A DNA stretch of 64,000 bases from Chloroflexota bacterium (GTDB lineage Bacteria; Chloroflexota; Anaerolineae; UBA1429). Location: NCBI GenBank assembly GCA_019873625.1, contig JAIOAW010000011.1, positions 16,077-80,076 of the forward strand. The letters are read 5' to 3'. Each line of letters opens with the position of its first letter. Position 1 is the first letter of the stretch. Shown piece after piece: positions 17,088 to 27,302 of this stretch. Position numbers and translations under genes: made by a program. The notes under the pieces are model-generated. The model had not been told where the DNA came from. It saw only the letters and a list, made by a program, of their open reading frames with translations, and did not search any database.

Positions 17088-18161
17088 TCACGCCAGGCCC
17101 TCCTCACCGTGCGGCAAGAGCACCACACGGCTATAAAAGGCGCGCCTTTCGCGCATCATCTCCAGCGCTTGAACCCCTCCCTCCAAGGGTAAACGATGGC
17201 TAATGAGCGAGCGCACATCGAGCCTTCGGCCGGCGATCATCTCCACTGTAACACGCCATTCGTCCACAGGCAGGGCCGTGAATTGGGAATGCCACGTGCC
17301 GTAGAGGGCCAGTTGTTTGCGCACCATCTGCGCCGCCGTCTCTCGCGGCAGGATGACGTCTCCATTCGGCTCCCCTAACACGACCACGCGCCCCAAAGGG
17401 CGCACCATGCGCATGGCCTGCTCCAAGGTCACGCTCGCCCCCGCCGCTTCGATGGCCAAATCTACGCCCAGGCCGAGGGTTTGCTCCCAGGCCCAGGCCA
17501 CGGGGTCGCCTTCGCGGGCGTTCCAGGTCTCTCCCAGCCACAGGCGGCGGGCGAGTTCCAACTTGCGCTCATCGAGATCCACAAGGAGGATCGTCCCGGC
17601 GCCCCCAATGCGCGCCCACTGCGCCACCATCATACCGAGCGGCCCTGCGCCCAAGATGGCGACGCAATCCCCCGGCTGGATACCCCCCTGCCGCACGGCG
17701 TGAAGCGCTGCCGCCGCCGGCTCGGTGAGCGCGGCCTCGGCCAGGTCCACCTCTTTGGGCAAGCGGACGAGGTTCTGCACGGGCACGCAGACGTACTCGG
17801 CAAAGGCGCCATCGCGCCCAAAACCCAGGGAAGTAGAGGCCTCGCACTGGCCGTAAGCGCCCACCTGGCAGTAGCGGCAGGTGCGGCAGGGGATGATAGG
17901 TTTCACCGTAACCCGCTCGCCCACGTAGGAGAGGGGGGCGCCGTTCACGGCCTCCACCACGCCGGCCACCTCATGCCCTGGGATGACGGGATAGCGCATC
18001 GCCCGGCGCTCATAGATGTGGGGGATATCGGAGCCGCATATGCTCGCCGCCGCCACGCGCACCAGGGCCTCGCCTGGCCCCGGGTGCGGCTTGGGCACCT
18101 CCTCCAAGCGCACATCGCCCACGGCGCGGAGCACCAGCGCCTTCATCGTCGGTTCAGCCAT
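17088..18161 (-). CDS. Zinc-dependent medium-chain dehydrogenase (polyol/sugar-alcohol type)
   Basis: The N-terminal GroES-like domain has 'ASICGSDIPHIYE' (catalytic zinc Cys), 'PVIPGHEVAGVV' (GHE) and a structural-zinc loop 'CRTCRYCQVGAYGQC' with four Cys. The Rossmann motif 'ILGAGPLGMMVAQ' follows, and 'LVDLDE' predicts NAD+ preference. 357 aa matches sorbitol, threonine and galactitol-phosphate dehydrogenases, and the pattern is closest to the GatD-like group. It lies between the TIM-barrel isomerase and rpe with gaps of 28 to 44 bases, which supports oxidation of a polyol or polyol phosphate to a ketose. Confidence 0.85.
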   Translation of the reverse strand: MAEPTMKALVLRAVGDVRLEEVPKPHPGPGEALVRVAAASICGSDIPHIYERRAMRYPVIPGHEVAGVVEAVNGAPLSYVGERVTVKPIIPCRTCRYCQVGAYGQCEASTSLGFGRDGAFAEYVCVPVQNLVRLPKEVDLAEAALTEPAAAALHAVRQGGIQPGDCVAILGAGPLGMMVAQWARIGGAGTILLVDLDERKLELARRLWLGETWNAREGDPVAWAWEQTLGLGVDLAIEAAGASVTLEQAMRMVRPLGRVVVLGEPNGDVILPRETAAQMVRKQLALYGTWHSQFTALPVDEWRVTVEMIAGRRLDVRSLISHRLPLEGGVQALEMMRERRAFYSRVVLLPHGEEGLA

Positions 18162-18205
18162 GGGAACCTCTCCTTGGATTATGCCTCATCGCACGGCCTG
18201 CCATA

Positions 18206-19129
18206 TTATGCGCCAGGCCATTCCATCCCATCGTAGGGGATCAACTCGCGCCAATAGGCCGCCGAAGCCACCAAATCGCTCAAGACGCGCTCTTCTTCTT
18301 CCCACCGTTCGCGGTGCAGCACCTCAAACCCCAGCCACACCTCGTCTATGCCTGTGCGGGCGATCGTATCCAGCACGCGGCGCGGTTCCACGATGCCGAG
18401 GGCGTTATAATCGGGCGTGAACGGCCAGTGCCGGGAATGGCCGTGCTCCGTCTGTTGCAGGTGGATGAGCGGTGCATAAGCGCCCAAACGCTCCAGCCAG
18501 AGATAAGGGTCGCGCTCGGCGGGATGGGGCGCATGGCCCACATCGAGGCAAAGGCGGATGGGCACGCCCGCCCGCTCATTCAGCCGCGCATAGAGGGCCT
18601 GGGCCTCCTCTACAGTATAGCCCATTTCGCGGGGGATGGACATCGTCTCAAAAAAGAGGTAGGCCAGCCCCTTTTCTTGCGCATAAAAACTCAATTCTTG
18701 CCAGAGCGTTATGGCCTCGTCCACACGGGCGCGGTAGCGTTCGGGGTCGTTGAGGTCTCGGAAGGAAAGGATGCCCAGATGGCTGCCCACGGCCTGGGCG
18801 CCGAGCACGGCGGCCAGGTCTATAAAGCGCTTGTACCAGTCAAAATACATCCTCCGCAGTTCCTCATATGGAGACATCAAAAGACCCAAGCGCGTCAGCC
18901 CACCCGTCATCAGCGTATGGATGGTGATGCCGTATTTCGCCACCGCGGCCAGCACCCGGCCGGTCTGCGCCTCAAGGACGTCGCGCGGCCAGAGGGGGTT
19001 GAGCAGGTCGGAGACGAGTTGCACCGAGTGCAAACCCATCTCCACGGCCACCACACGCGCCCATTCCTCCGGCTCGGGCCAGCGATTCACGGCAAAGCAC
19101 ATATTCGTGCCCAAGGTAAAACGGGTCAT
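18206..19129 (-). CDS. Xylose isomerase-like TIM-barrel sugar (phosphate) isomerase/epimerase
   Basis: AP endonuclease 2/xylose isomerase-like fold (IolE/UlaE/EryI type relatives). Metal-ligand candidates are 'AVGSHLGIL', 'LFFETMSIPREM' (Glu), 'LCLDVGHAPH' (Asp and His) and 'GFEVLHRE' (Glu). ATG 19129 is preceded by GAGG. 307 aa is typical. It is the first gene of a three-gene minus-strand unit ending with rpe. The expected reaction is aldose-ketose isomerisation or C3 epimerisation of a sugar or its phosphate; the exact substrate is unknown. Confidence 0.8.
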   Translation of the reverse strand: MTRFTLGTNMCFAVNRWPEPEEWARVVAVEMGLHSVQLVSDLLNPLWPRDVLEAQTGRVLAAVAKYGITIHTLMTGGLTRLGLLMSPYEELRRMYFDWYKRFIDLAAVLGAQAVGSHLGILSFRDLNDPERYRARVDEAITLWQELSFYAQEKGLAYLFFETMSIPREMGYTVEEAQALYARLNERAGVPIRLCLDVGHAPHPAERDPYLWLERLGAYAPLIHLQQTEHGHSRHWPFTPDYNALGIVEPRRVLDTIARTGIDEVWLGFEVLHRERWEEEERVLSDLVASAAYWRELIPYDGMEWPGA

Positions 19130-19180
19130 ACACCTCACTCCCAAAGAGCATCTCGCACAGGTCTGTTAGGGGCTTGCGCC

Positions 19181-19208
19181 AATATACGCGATTCGGCCAA
19201 GCCTGCAA
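19181..19208 (-). promoter_or_regulatory. Minus-strand promoter for the TIM-barrel/dehydrogenase/rpe unit
   Basis: TTGCAG (19203-19208) and TATATT (19181-19186) on the minus strand are 16 bases apart, about 52 bases before ATG 19129. It shares the divergent intergenic region with the degV promoter. Confidence 0.4.
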
Positions 19209-19231
19209 AACATCGAGGCCCGCCTTTCGGA

Positions 19232-19259
19232 TGGACGATTTGACAGCGCACACTATAAT
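19232..19259 (+). promoter_or_regulatory. Promoter for degV-plsY with small dyad over the -10 box
   Basis: TGGACG (19232-19237) and TATAAT (19254-19259) are 16 bases apart. The -10 box is flanked by CACAC (19249-19253) and GTGTG (19260-19264), an exact 5-bp inverted repeat. A TTGACA at 19240-19245 lies only 8 bases from the TATAAT, too close to be its -35 box. The leader to ATG 19392 is about 125 bases and contains a GCCGCA/TGCGGC hairpin at about 19275-19292. Confidence 0.5.
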
Positions 19260-19391
19260 GTGTGTGAATGATAAAGATTGGCCGCACGGGGTTGCGGCGT
19301 TACCCGGCACGGTCTGCCGTGTTTATAAAGACAGAGTTCCGATTGGGAGGGATGGTCGCGCCGTTACTCATTCTGGCAAGGAGCGAGCACC

Positions 19392-20264
19392 ATGGCAAGC
19401 GATTTGCAACGCATCGCCATCGTTACAGATAGCGCCGCATGCGTGCCCGAACCATTTCGACAGGAGTATGACATCCGCGTCGTGCCCTATCGGCTCATTT
19501 GGGATGGTGTAACCTACCTCGATGGGCGCGATCTGACGCCCGCCGAGTTCTATGAGCGCTTCCGCTCCTGCCGCACCTACCCCACCACGGCCCAGCCTTC
19601 CCTCTCGGATTTCCTGGATATCTACCGGGATTTGCTCAGTCGCTATGAGGGCATCGTCTCCATCCATGTGGCCGAACGGCTGACCACGGCCTTGCAGGTG
19701 GCGCGGTTAGCCATCCGTGAGTTGGGGAGCGAGCGGATTCGCCTGGTGGATTCTCACACGGCGGCCTCTTCCGAAGCGTTCGTGGTCTTGGCGGCGGCGC
19801 GCACCGCCGCCAAGGGCGCCAGCCTAGAAGAGGTGGTGGCCGCCGCTGAGGAATGCACCGGCCGCGTGGGGATGGTCTTTACGATGGAGACGCTCGAGCA
19901 CCTTCATCGCGGCGGACGCATCGGCCAGGCGGCGACGTTGCTCGGTTCGCGTTTGCGCATTCAGCCCGTGCTCACGGTAATGGATGGCCAGGTGCGCCCC
20001 ATCACGATCAAACGCCAGCGGGATCAGGCTAAGGCGCAACTCCTCGTCGAACTCAAACGGCGCGCAGGGGATCGGCCCCTGCGGGCAGGCGTCTTTCACG
20101 CCGATGCCCCGCAGGAGGCCCAAGAACTCCTCGAGGCGGTGCGTGCGCGCTTCGAATGCGTGGAGTTGTTCATCTCTGAATTCACGCCCGTGATGGGCGC
20201 CCATACAGGCCCCGGTATCGTCGGCATCGGCTACTGTTTGGAGCATCGCGAGACCAGGGGGTAG
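19392..20264 (+). CDS. DegV-family fatty-acid-binding protein
   Basis: DegV/FakB proteins hold a fatty acid in a buried pocket; in Gram-positives FakB hands it to the kinase FakA to make acyl-phosphate. The N-terminal 'IAIVTDSAACVPEPF', 'TTAQPSLSDF', 'LVDSHTAASSEAF' and 'LHRGGRIGQAATLLGSRLRIQPVL' are family signatures. 290 aa is normal and AAGGAG precedes ATG 19392. The following gene is plsY, which uses acyl-phosphate, a fitting partner for fatty-acid incorporation into phospholipid. FakA is not in the window. Confidence 0.9.
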   Translation: MASDLQRIAIVTDSAACVPEPFRQEYDIRVVPYRLIWDGVTYLDGRDLTPAEFYERFRSCRTYPTTAQPSLSDFLDIYRDLLSRYEGIVSIHVAERLTTALQVARLAIRELGSERIRLVDSHTAASSEAFVVLAAARTAAKGASLEEVVAAAEECTGRVGMVFTMETLEHLHRGGRIGQAATLLGSRLRIQPVLTVMDGQVRPITIKRQRDQAKAQLLVELKRRAGDRPLRAGVFHADAPQEAQELLEAVRARFECVELFISEFTPVMGAHTGPGIVGIGYCLEHRETRG

Positions 20265-20286
20265 ATCGAAAGAGGGGGGATCTCAG

Positions 20287-20949
20287 ATGGTCGTGCGGTT
20301 GTTGCTCGTTGTGCTGGGGTATCTCTGCGGGAGCCTGTCGTTCGTTTACCTCATAGGGCGTTGGTTGCGTTCGATGGATATGCGCCGTTATGGCAGCCAC
20401 AAACTGAGCGCCTCGAACATCTATCACCATGCCGGGCTATGGGCAATGGTCTTGGCCGGCATCGGCGACCTCAGCAAGGCTGCCTTCCCCGTGTGGCTCA
20501 CCAAGCGTTTGGGGTTCGAACTGAGCACGGCCATCTTTGTGGGGTTAGCGGCTATGCTGGGGCATAATTGGCCCCTCTTTTTCGCCCTCAAGGGCGGGCG
20601 GGGCATCGGCACGGCCCTCGGCACGCTCGTCATCCTTTACCCCTTGGGCGCCGCCTGGATCCTCGCCTGGGTGGTGGCCGGCCGGCTCACGCCCAAGGCC
20701 GCAGCCGTGCCTGCGCTGTTGGGGTTCCTCACGCTGCCCATCTTGGCTTTGGCCCAAAACCAGCCGCCGGCCATCGTCTGGGGTGCGGTGGGGATGCTCC
20801 TCATCACCATCGTCAAACGCATCGAGGGCAACCGCGAGCCGCTCCCCGAAGGCGAGAAGCGCTTGGCCGTCTATGGGCGGCGGTTGCTCCTCGACCGCGA
20901 CATCCGCGATTTCGACGCCTGGATCCAGCGCCGGCCCGACGAAATTTAA
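20287..20949 (+). CDS. plsY: Glycerol-3-phosphate acyltransferase PlsY
   Basis: PlsY transfers acyl from acyl-phosphate to glycerol 3-phosphate in the membrane. Conserved blocks are 'GYLCGSLSFVYLIGR', 'GSHKLSASNIYHHAG' (compare GSGNPGATN in canonical PlsY, here divergent), 'GDLSKAAFPVWL' and 'LGHNWPLFFALKGGRGIGT'. Five or so TM helices are evident in 220 aa. It follows degV by 22 bases, and its stop is interleaved with that of the convergent kinase gene. The altered second loop is worth noting, but the third block is intact. Confidence 0.85.
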   Translation: MVVRLLLVVLGYLCGSLSFVYLIGRWLRSMDMRRYGSHKLSASNIYHHAGLWAMVLAGIGDLSKAAFPVWLTKRLGFELSTAIFVGLAAMLGHNWPLFFALKGGRGIGTALGTLVILYPLGAAWILAWVVAGRLTPKAAAVPALLGFLTLPILALAQNQPPAIVWGAVGMLLITIVKRIEGNREPLPEGEKRLAVYGRRLLLDRDIRDFDAWIQRRPDEI

Positions 20950-21899
20950 CCCTCCGCTCGCCGGGGAACGCCGATGGGCGCCCCTTGCCTGGCCAAAAAG
21001 GCCAGGGCCTCATCCATCGTAGGAATGCCGGCCCGGCCTCCCAGTTGGGTGCATTTGAGGGCCGCCACCGCGCTTGAGAACCTCGCCACGGTGCGCAGGT
21101 CCCACCCCTGGAGCAGCCCCACGAGATAGGCACCGTGGAAAACGTCCCCTGCTCCGGTGGTATCCACCACCTCCACCGCGAAAGCCGGCGTGTGAAAGCG
21201 TTCCTGAGCGGTGAGGGTGTAACTTCCTTCAGCACCCAGGGTTTGCACCACCACGCGTGGCCCAAGGGCCAACGCGGCCTCCGCAGCGGGCCACAGGCCC
21301 TCCACCCCCGTAAGGGCCTGGGCAAACCCCTCGCCGCAGATGAGGATATCCACATAGCGGATGATTTCCCGTAGGTGCGGTGGGATCGGGCCGCGCGTCT
21401 TGCCGCCGTCAAAGGTTACAGTTTTGCCCGCGGCGTGCATCCACTGGGCCGCTGCGAGGGCGGCTTCGGGATGGTGGCCATCCAAGTGGAGGTACTGCGC
21501 CGAAAGGAGCCATTCACGGTCGAGTTCTTCGGGGCGCAAAGGGTGTTGGCCCATCCGCTCCGGCCCCGAAAAGACGCGTTCGCCCGTGCCCTCTTGCACA
21601 TAGACGAGGACGATCGTCTCCTCTGGCCCTGGCCGCCGCACGAGGTGGCTGAGGTCCACGCCGTGTTCCGCTAAAAAACGTTCCTTCAGTTGGCCGGCGG
21701 TATCCGTGCCGGCCGTCCCCACAAAGGCTGCCCGTGCCCCTAAGCGCGCCGCGGCCACCATCGCCGTGGCCACAGGCCCCCCGCCATCGAGCCGAAAGGC
21801 GCTAAAGCGCGTCCCCCGCTCCCAGGTGGGCATCTCTTTGAGGCGGATGAGCACATCGAGCGTCGCCATACCCAAGCCGATGATTTGCGGTGCGGCCAT
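20946..21899 (-). CDS. PfkB-family carbohydrate kinase
   Basis: A ribokinase-fold ATP-dependent sugar kinase. The N-terminal 'LDGGGPVATAMVAAARLGA' is PfkB signature 1 and 'DTTGAGDVFHGAYLVGL' is signature 2 with the catalytic Asp and anion hole. 317 aa is typical. It lies 4 bases downstream of a fucose-isomerase-like gene on the same strand, so the pair may isomerise and phosphorylate a sugar. The substrate class (ribose, fructose, ketohexose or other) cannot be assigned. Confidence 0.88.
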   Translation of the reverse strand: MAAPQIIGLGMATLDVLIRLKEMPTWERGTRFSAFRLDGGGPVATAMVAAARLGARAAFVGTAGTDTAGQLKERFLAEHGVDLSHLVRRPGPEETIVLVYVQEGTGERVFSGPERMGQHPLRPEELDREWLLSAQYLHLDGHHPEAALAAAQWMHAAGKTVTFDGGKTRGPIPPHLREIIRYVDILICGEGFAQALTGVEGLWPAAEAALALGPRVVVQTLGAEGSYTLTAQERFHTPAFAVEVVDTTGAGDVFHGAYLVGLLQGWDLRTVARFSSAVAALKCTQLGGRAGIPTMDEALAFLARQGAPIGVPRRAEG

Positions 21900-21903
21900 T
21901 GCC

Positions 21904-23361
21904 TCACTCCACCACGATGGGTTGAATATCCAGGAATTTGCAGGCTTCGAGCAGAGGGGCCGTCTGGTCGCCGTGGATCATACTCGCGTGATGGATGAAC
22001 CCCTCCTCGACGAGGGTGCGGTAGAGGCGCGTATGGTCAGGCACGGCCACCCAGGCCCACGTGCCGGCGAGCGTCTCGGCTGAGGGGATGATCTCGCCGC
22101 GCGCGATGAGCATCTTCCACTTGCCGTCATACTCGGCCAGCCGCACAAAGGTAACCCGGCCAGGTTTCACTTGGAATTGATACAGCCCCGCCTGCACATC
22201 GCCCTCGCTGGGAGGGTTGGCGCCGAGCATATCGCGCCGCGAGCGGAGCGCCGTGCGCGCTGGGTCGCAGGCGAGAGAGACGGGGGCATTGCCGCAGTGC
22301 CAGGCGAGGAGCCAATTGGGGTTTTCGCGATGCTGGATCGTCCAATCCACAAAGTGGGGCAGGGTCTCGCCCAGCGCCGCGCGGTAGTTCACCAGCATCG
22401 AAAGCGCGCCCAAGATATCCACCTCGCACGCAGTGAGCATCCCTTGGTTGGTGAGGCGCCCAAACACCGCGCACACCGAGAGGCCCATCATCCGCTGGAT
22501 GGAAGGCCAGCACTGCACAGCCATGGCCGAAAGGCGGTTTGCCCTCCAGAACTCGGCGAGGGCCACCTCCAGCCTCGCCGCCTTGGGGATGTAATCCTCC
22601 GCTACGGTGATTTCGGCCACGCCCGCGCGGATGGCTGCGATCGTCTCCTGAAGAGCAGGGTCATCATCGGGCAGGGCCAAGGCCCTATCCACAATATCCG
22701 CCATATTCGCATAGATCACATTCTGCCCGAATGTGCGGATGAGCGCCGCCTCGTCATAGCCCACCGTTTCAAAGGTGGGCGGGCGCACACCTATTTGCCC
22801 CAAGCGCGCCCCCTTTACCCCTTTGACGACCGACACGGCCCGCACAAAGGTCTCGACCTCCCGGCGGAAGGTCGGTTCGTTGGGGAAAAAGATGCCCGCA
22901 AAATGGAAAGGAATCTTGCGGCGGTACAGCCCAGAGGCCATCGAGAGGTTGCCGCAGTAGGAATCGGAAAGGCGCGCTAGGCTCACGTCCTCGGGCACGG
23001 GTGGCTCCTTGGTGGCATAGAGGAGCACCGGCACGCGCAGGATCTCGGCCACCTTGACGGCGCTGCGCTCATCGCCAAAGTTGAGCGGGCAGAGGATCAA
23101 CCCATCCACCCTTTGGCGTTGAAAATAGGCCGCCAATCCCTCGGCCTCATCCAGCGTGGCCACCACGCCCTCTGCCGTAAACCCCTGCTCCGCATCGGCT
23201 GGGGTGCCCGGCGGGGCCGGTTGCGGCGCGATAATCTCCAGGCCGGGCACCTTGGCAAAGGCGTCGAGGCTTTCTTGCCGCATCTTGAGGTACCAGGGCG
23301 CCCCCGTTCGGCTCCGCGAGCGCACCGAAGGCACAAACCCCAGCCGTACCGTCATCCCCAT
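21904..23361 (-). CDS. L-fucose/L-arabinose isomerase-like protein
   Basis: Relatives (COG2407) convert aldoses to ketoses with a divalent metal in a hexameric cytoplasmic enzyme. This 485-aa protein has the N-terminal Rossmann-like substrate-binding part ('VDGLILCPLNFGDERSAVKVAE'), a middle part with 'AVQCWPSIQRMMGLSVCAVFGRLTN' and a metal-region 'ACEVDILGALSMLV' (Glu and Asp). The C-terminal 'HHASMIHGDQ' provides a late His. It is shorter than FucI (about 590 aa) and of the COG2407 length. GAGGAGG precedes ATG 23361. It heads a two-gene minus-strand unit with the PfkB kinase. Confidence 0.82.
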   Translation of the reverse strand: MGMTVRLGFVPSVRSRSRTGAPWYLKMRQESLDAFAKVPGLEIIAPQPAPPGTPADAEQGFTAEGVVATLDEAEGLAAYFQRQRVDGLILCPLNFGDERSAVKVAEILRVPVLLYATKEPPVPEDVSLARLSDSYCGNLSMASGLYRRKIPFHFAGIFFPNEPTFRREVETFVRAVSVVKGVKGARLGQIGVRPPTFETVGYDEAALIRTFGQNVIYANMADIVDRALALPDDDPALQETIAAIRAGVAEITVAEDYIPKAARLEVALAEFWRANRLSAMAVQCWPSIQRMMGLSVCAVFGRLTNQGMLTACEVDILGALSMLVNYRAALGETLPHFVDWTIQHRENPNWLLAWHCGNAPVSLACDPARTALRSRRDMLGANPPSEGDVQAGLYQFQVKPGRVTFVRLAEYDGKWKMLIARGEIIPSAETLAGTWAWVAVPDHTRLYRTLVEEGFIHHASMIHGDQTAPLLEACKFLDIQPIVVE

Positions 23362-23400
23362 AGGAACCTCCTCACCCTCTCATCTCAAGGCACGCGCCGC

Positions 23401-23429
23401 ATTATACCACCGTGGCTGCGGCGCCAAAA
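23401..23429 (-). promoter_or_regulatory. Minus-strand promoter for isomerase-kinase unit
   Basis: TTTTGG (23424-23429) and TATAAT (23401-23406) on the minus strand are 17 bases apart, about 40 bases before the isomerase ATG. The -10 box is perfect and the -35 box weak. Confidence 0.5.
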
Positions 23430-23450
23430 GCGCCTTGCCGTGCGGACTCG

Positions 23451-23479
23451 TTGACGCCGCCCCCTCGATGGGGTATGAT
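23451..23479 (+). promoter_or_regulatory. Promoter for Fe-S aldo/keto reductase gene
   Basis: TTGACG (23451-23456) and TATGAT (23474-23479) are separated by exactly 17 bases, 30 bases before the start codon at 23509. A GGAGG site lies at 23498-23502. It is divergent to the isomerase-kinase promoter. Confidence 0.7.
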
Positions 23480-23508
23480 GGGATATACTTTCCGAAAGGA
23501 GGTCTCTT

Positions 23509-24552
23509 ATGCGCAAGATCCGCCTAGGATGCACGAACCTCTTCGTCTCCGAAATCGGCTTCGGCGGCATCCCCATCCAGCGGCTCACCGCCGAAGAGGC
23601 GGTGGCCGTGGTGCGTCGCGCTCTGGATTTGGGCGTAACCTTTCTCGATACGGCGCACGGCTACACCACGAGCGAGGAGCGCATCGGCCAGGCCATCGCC
23701 GGTCGGCGTGAGGGGTTGGTGCTCGCCTCCAAAAGCCCCGCGCGAGATGGCGCCACGTTCGCCGAACACCTGGAACTCAGCCTGAAACGGCTCGGCACGG
23801 AGTATATTGACATTTACCAATTCCATGGCGTGAACACCCCCCAGGATTATGAGCGCATCTTGGCACCGGGCGGGGCGCTGGAGCGCGCCCGCGAGGCGCA
23901 AGCGGCAGGGCGCATCCGGCACATCGGCATTACGACGCACTCCCTTGCCCTGGCGCAGGAATTCGTCCGTTCGGGCCATTTTGAGACGGTGATGTTCCCC
24001 TTTAACTTTATCAGCACGGAACCCGAGACGGCCCTTTTGCCCCTCTGCCGCGCGAACGATGTGGCGCTCTTGGCGATGAAACCGATGGGCGGCGGTGTGT
24101 TCGAGGATGCTCGCCCCGCTTTTCATTACCTGCGCCAATTTCCCGACGTATTGCCCGTGGTGGGCATTCAAGATGTGCGCGAAATCGAAGAGATCGTCGC
24201 GCTCACTGAAGAGCCAAGCGAACTCACCCCCCAAGATGTCGCCGACATCGAGCGCCTGCGCCGAGAACTCGGCACGCGCTTTTGCCGCCGCTGCGATTAC
24301 TGCCAGCCCTGCCCGCAGGGGATTGCCATCTCCACCGTGCTCAGCCTGCGCGGGTTCTCGCGGCGCTTCCCTGAGGCGCGCACTTTTGGTCCCTGGGGGC
24401 AAGAAGTCATCGAAAAGGCCAAAACCTGCCGGGAATGCGGCGAATGTGAATCGCGTTGCCCCTATAACCTAGGCATCCGCGACCTGTTGAAAGAGGCCAT
24501 CGCCTGGTACGAGGGTGCTTTGGCGGCCTATCGGGCCGGGCAAGGCGGCTGA
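23509..24552 (+). CDS. Aldo/keto reductase with C-terminal iron-sulfur domain
   Basis: The N-terminal ~250 residues form an AKR barrel: 'EIGFGGIPIQRL', 'FLDTAHGYTTSEERIG', 'VLASKSPARDG' (Lys of the tetrad) and 'IDIYQFHGV' (catalytic His). The C-terminus adds two Cys clusters, 'CRRCDYCQPCPQGI' and 'CRECGECESRCPYNL', so it probably binds one or two 4Fe-4S clusters, as in the YdhF/MJ-type 'predicted oxidoreductase of the AKR family with ferredoxin domain'. 347 aa. Electron transfer between ferredoxin and a nicotinamide-bound carbonyl substrate is inferred. An RraA-like gene follows 36 bases downstream. Confidence 0.86.
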   Translation: MRKIRLGCTNLFVSEIGFGGIPIQRLTAEEAVAVVRRALDLGVTFLDTAHGYTTSEERIGQAIAGRREGLVLASKSPARDGATFAEHLELSLKRLGTEYIDIYQFHGVNTPQDYERILAPGGALERAREAQAAGRIRHIGITTHSLALAQEFVRSGHFETVMFPFNFISTEPETALLPLCRANDVALLAMKPMGGGVFEDARPAFHYLRQFPDVLPVVGIQDVREIEEIVALTEEPSELTPQDVADIERLRRELGTRFCRRCDYCQPCPQGIAISTVLSLRGFSRRFPEARTFGPWGQEVIEKAKTCRECGECESRCPYNLGIRDLLKEAIAWYEGALAAYRAGQGG

Positions 24553-24588
24553 TCCACCCAAGATATGCCAATTCTAGGAGAGACGACT

Positions 24589-25317
24589 ATGACCGAACTG
24601 TCTATCCAAGAGATGCTCAAAGCGCTGGAGGCGTTTGACACGCCTTCCATCACGAACGTGGTGGCCACGTATCCATCGAACCCGTTGTGCCTGGGCCTGT
24701 ACAACCCGTGGACGCAAAACTGGTACACGGATCAGACCCTCCGCTGTATGTACCCCGAACTCGGGCCGAGGGCGGGGTTCGCCGTAACCTGCGTCTACGG
24801 CCTGCCAGACCCGAACTATCGGCGGCTCTCCTTTATGGATGTGTTGGAGGCCCTCGATGCTTCGCCCAAGCCGACGATTTTGGTCATCAAACAGGAGTTC
24901 CCACCCCATATCGCTGGTAAGGTAGGGCTGGCCGGCGGGAATATGACCTCGGCGATGAAGGCCTTGGGCTGCGTGGGGGTCATCTCCAACGGCCCCTCGC
25001 GGGATATTGACGAAATCCGCCCGATGGGCGTGCAGTACCTCTTGAGCGGGGTAACGCCCGGCCACGGCGATATGGCCGTGCACGCGGTGAACGTGCCCGT
25101 CTCGGTGGCGGGGATGGACGTTGCCCCTGGGGAGATCATCCATATGGATGAGAACGGCGCCTGCAAGTTCCCGGCCCACAAACTTCAGGCCGTGCTCGAG
25201 GCCGTGCGCGCCCTGCGCGATCAGGAGGGCGACCGCATCCGCCGCCTCCTCGAGGCCCAATCGCTCGAGGAGGTCAAAGCGATTATGAGCGGGCAGGGGT
25301 ATGAGAGAAGGGGATAG
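24589..25317 (+). CDS. RraA/HMG-aldolase superfamily protein
   Basis: The fold groups RraA (RNase E inhibitor) with 4-hydroxy-4-methyl-2-oxoglutarate aldolase and oxaloacetate decarboxylases. Here 'AFDTPSITNVV' opens the domain, 'GLAGGNMTSAMKALGCVGVISNGPSRDIDEI' includes the G-x-x-x-x-x-A-x-x-x-G and R-D metal/substrate residues, and 'VAPGEIIHMDENG' closes it. ATG 24589 has TAGGAG upstream; the earlier ATG at 24565 lacks one. 242 aa. With no RNase E nearby and a catabolic neighbourhood, an aldolase or decarboxylase role is more likely than RraA function. Confidence 0.8.
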   Translation: MTELSIQEMLKALEAFDTPSITNVVATYPSNPLCLGLYNPWTQNWYTDQTLRCMYPELGPRAGFAVTCVYGLPDPNYRRLSFMDVLEALDASPKPTILVIKQEFPPHIAGKVGLAGGNMTSAMKALGCVGVISNGPSRDIDEIRPMGVQYLLSGVTPGHGDMAVHAVNVPVSVAGMDVAPGEIIHMDENGACKFPAHKLQAVLEAVRALRDQEGDRIRRLLEAQSLEEVKAIMSGQGYERRG

Positions 25318-25371
25318 ACGCCCGTACCTCTGTTGACCGAGATTGAGCAGCGAGATCAAGGCACGCTATCT

Positions 25372-25401
25372 GATGCGGCGGCCTCTATAGGCCGCCGCAT
25401 C
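25372..25401 (+). terminator. Strong GC-rich hairpin, probable terminator
   Basis: A perfect 13-bp inverted repeat (25372-25384 and 25389-25401) closes a 4-base loop, CTAT. It stands 55 bases after the RraA-like gene and before the ATPase promoter. Only a weak T-rich stretch follows, so termination may be imperfect or factor-assisted. Confidence 0.6.
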
Positions 25402-25434
25402 ACGTGTTGTTCCTCGCCCTTTTCGCCTTATTGT

Positions 25435-25463
25435 TTGCGCAAATCCCCCTATCTCACTATGAT
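25435..25463 (+). promoter_or_regulatory. Candidate promoter for the ATPase operon
   Basis: TTGCGC (25435-25440) and TATGAT (25458-25463) are exactly 17 bases apart, about 70 bases before the atpD GTG. The same TTGCGC with 17-base spacing is seen at 50570 (minus) and 63795. Confidence 0.5.
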
Positions 25464-25521
25464 AAGCCAAACTACGCTTGCCGGCTTATCGGCCAGAGAG
25501 GCCTTTTCAATATGCCCGTAG

Positions 25522-27298
<1,777 letters not shown>

Positions 27299-27302
<4 letters not shown>

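Noticed and set aside
19240..19259. TTGACA followed by TATAAT before degV as one promoter
   Set aside because: The spacer is only 8 bases; TGGACG at 19232 gives an acceptable 16-base spacer.
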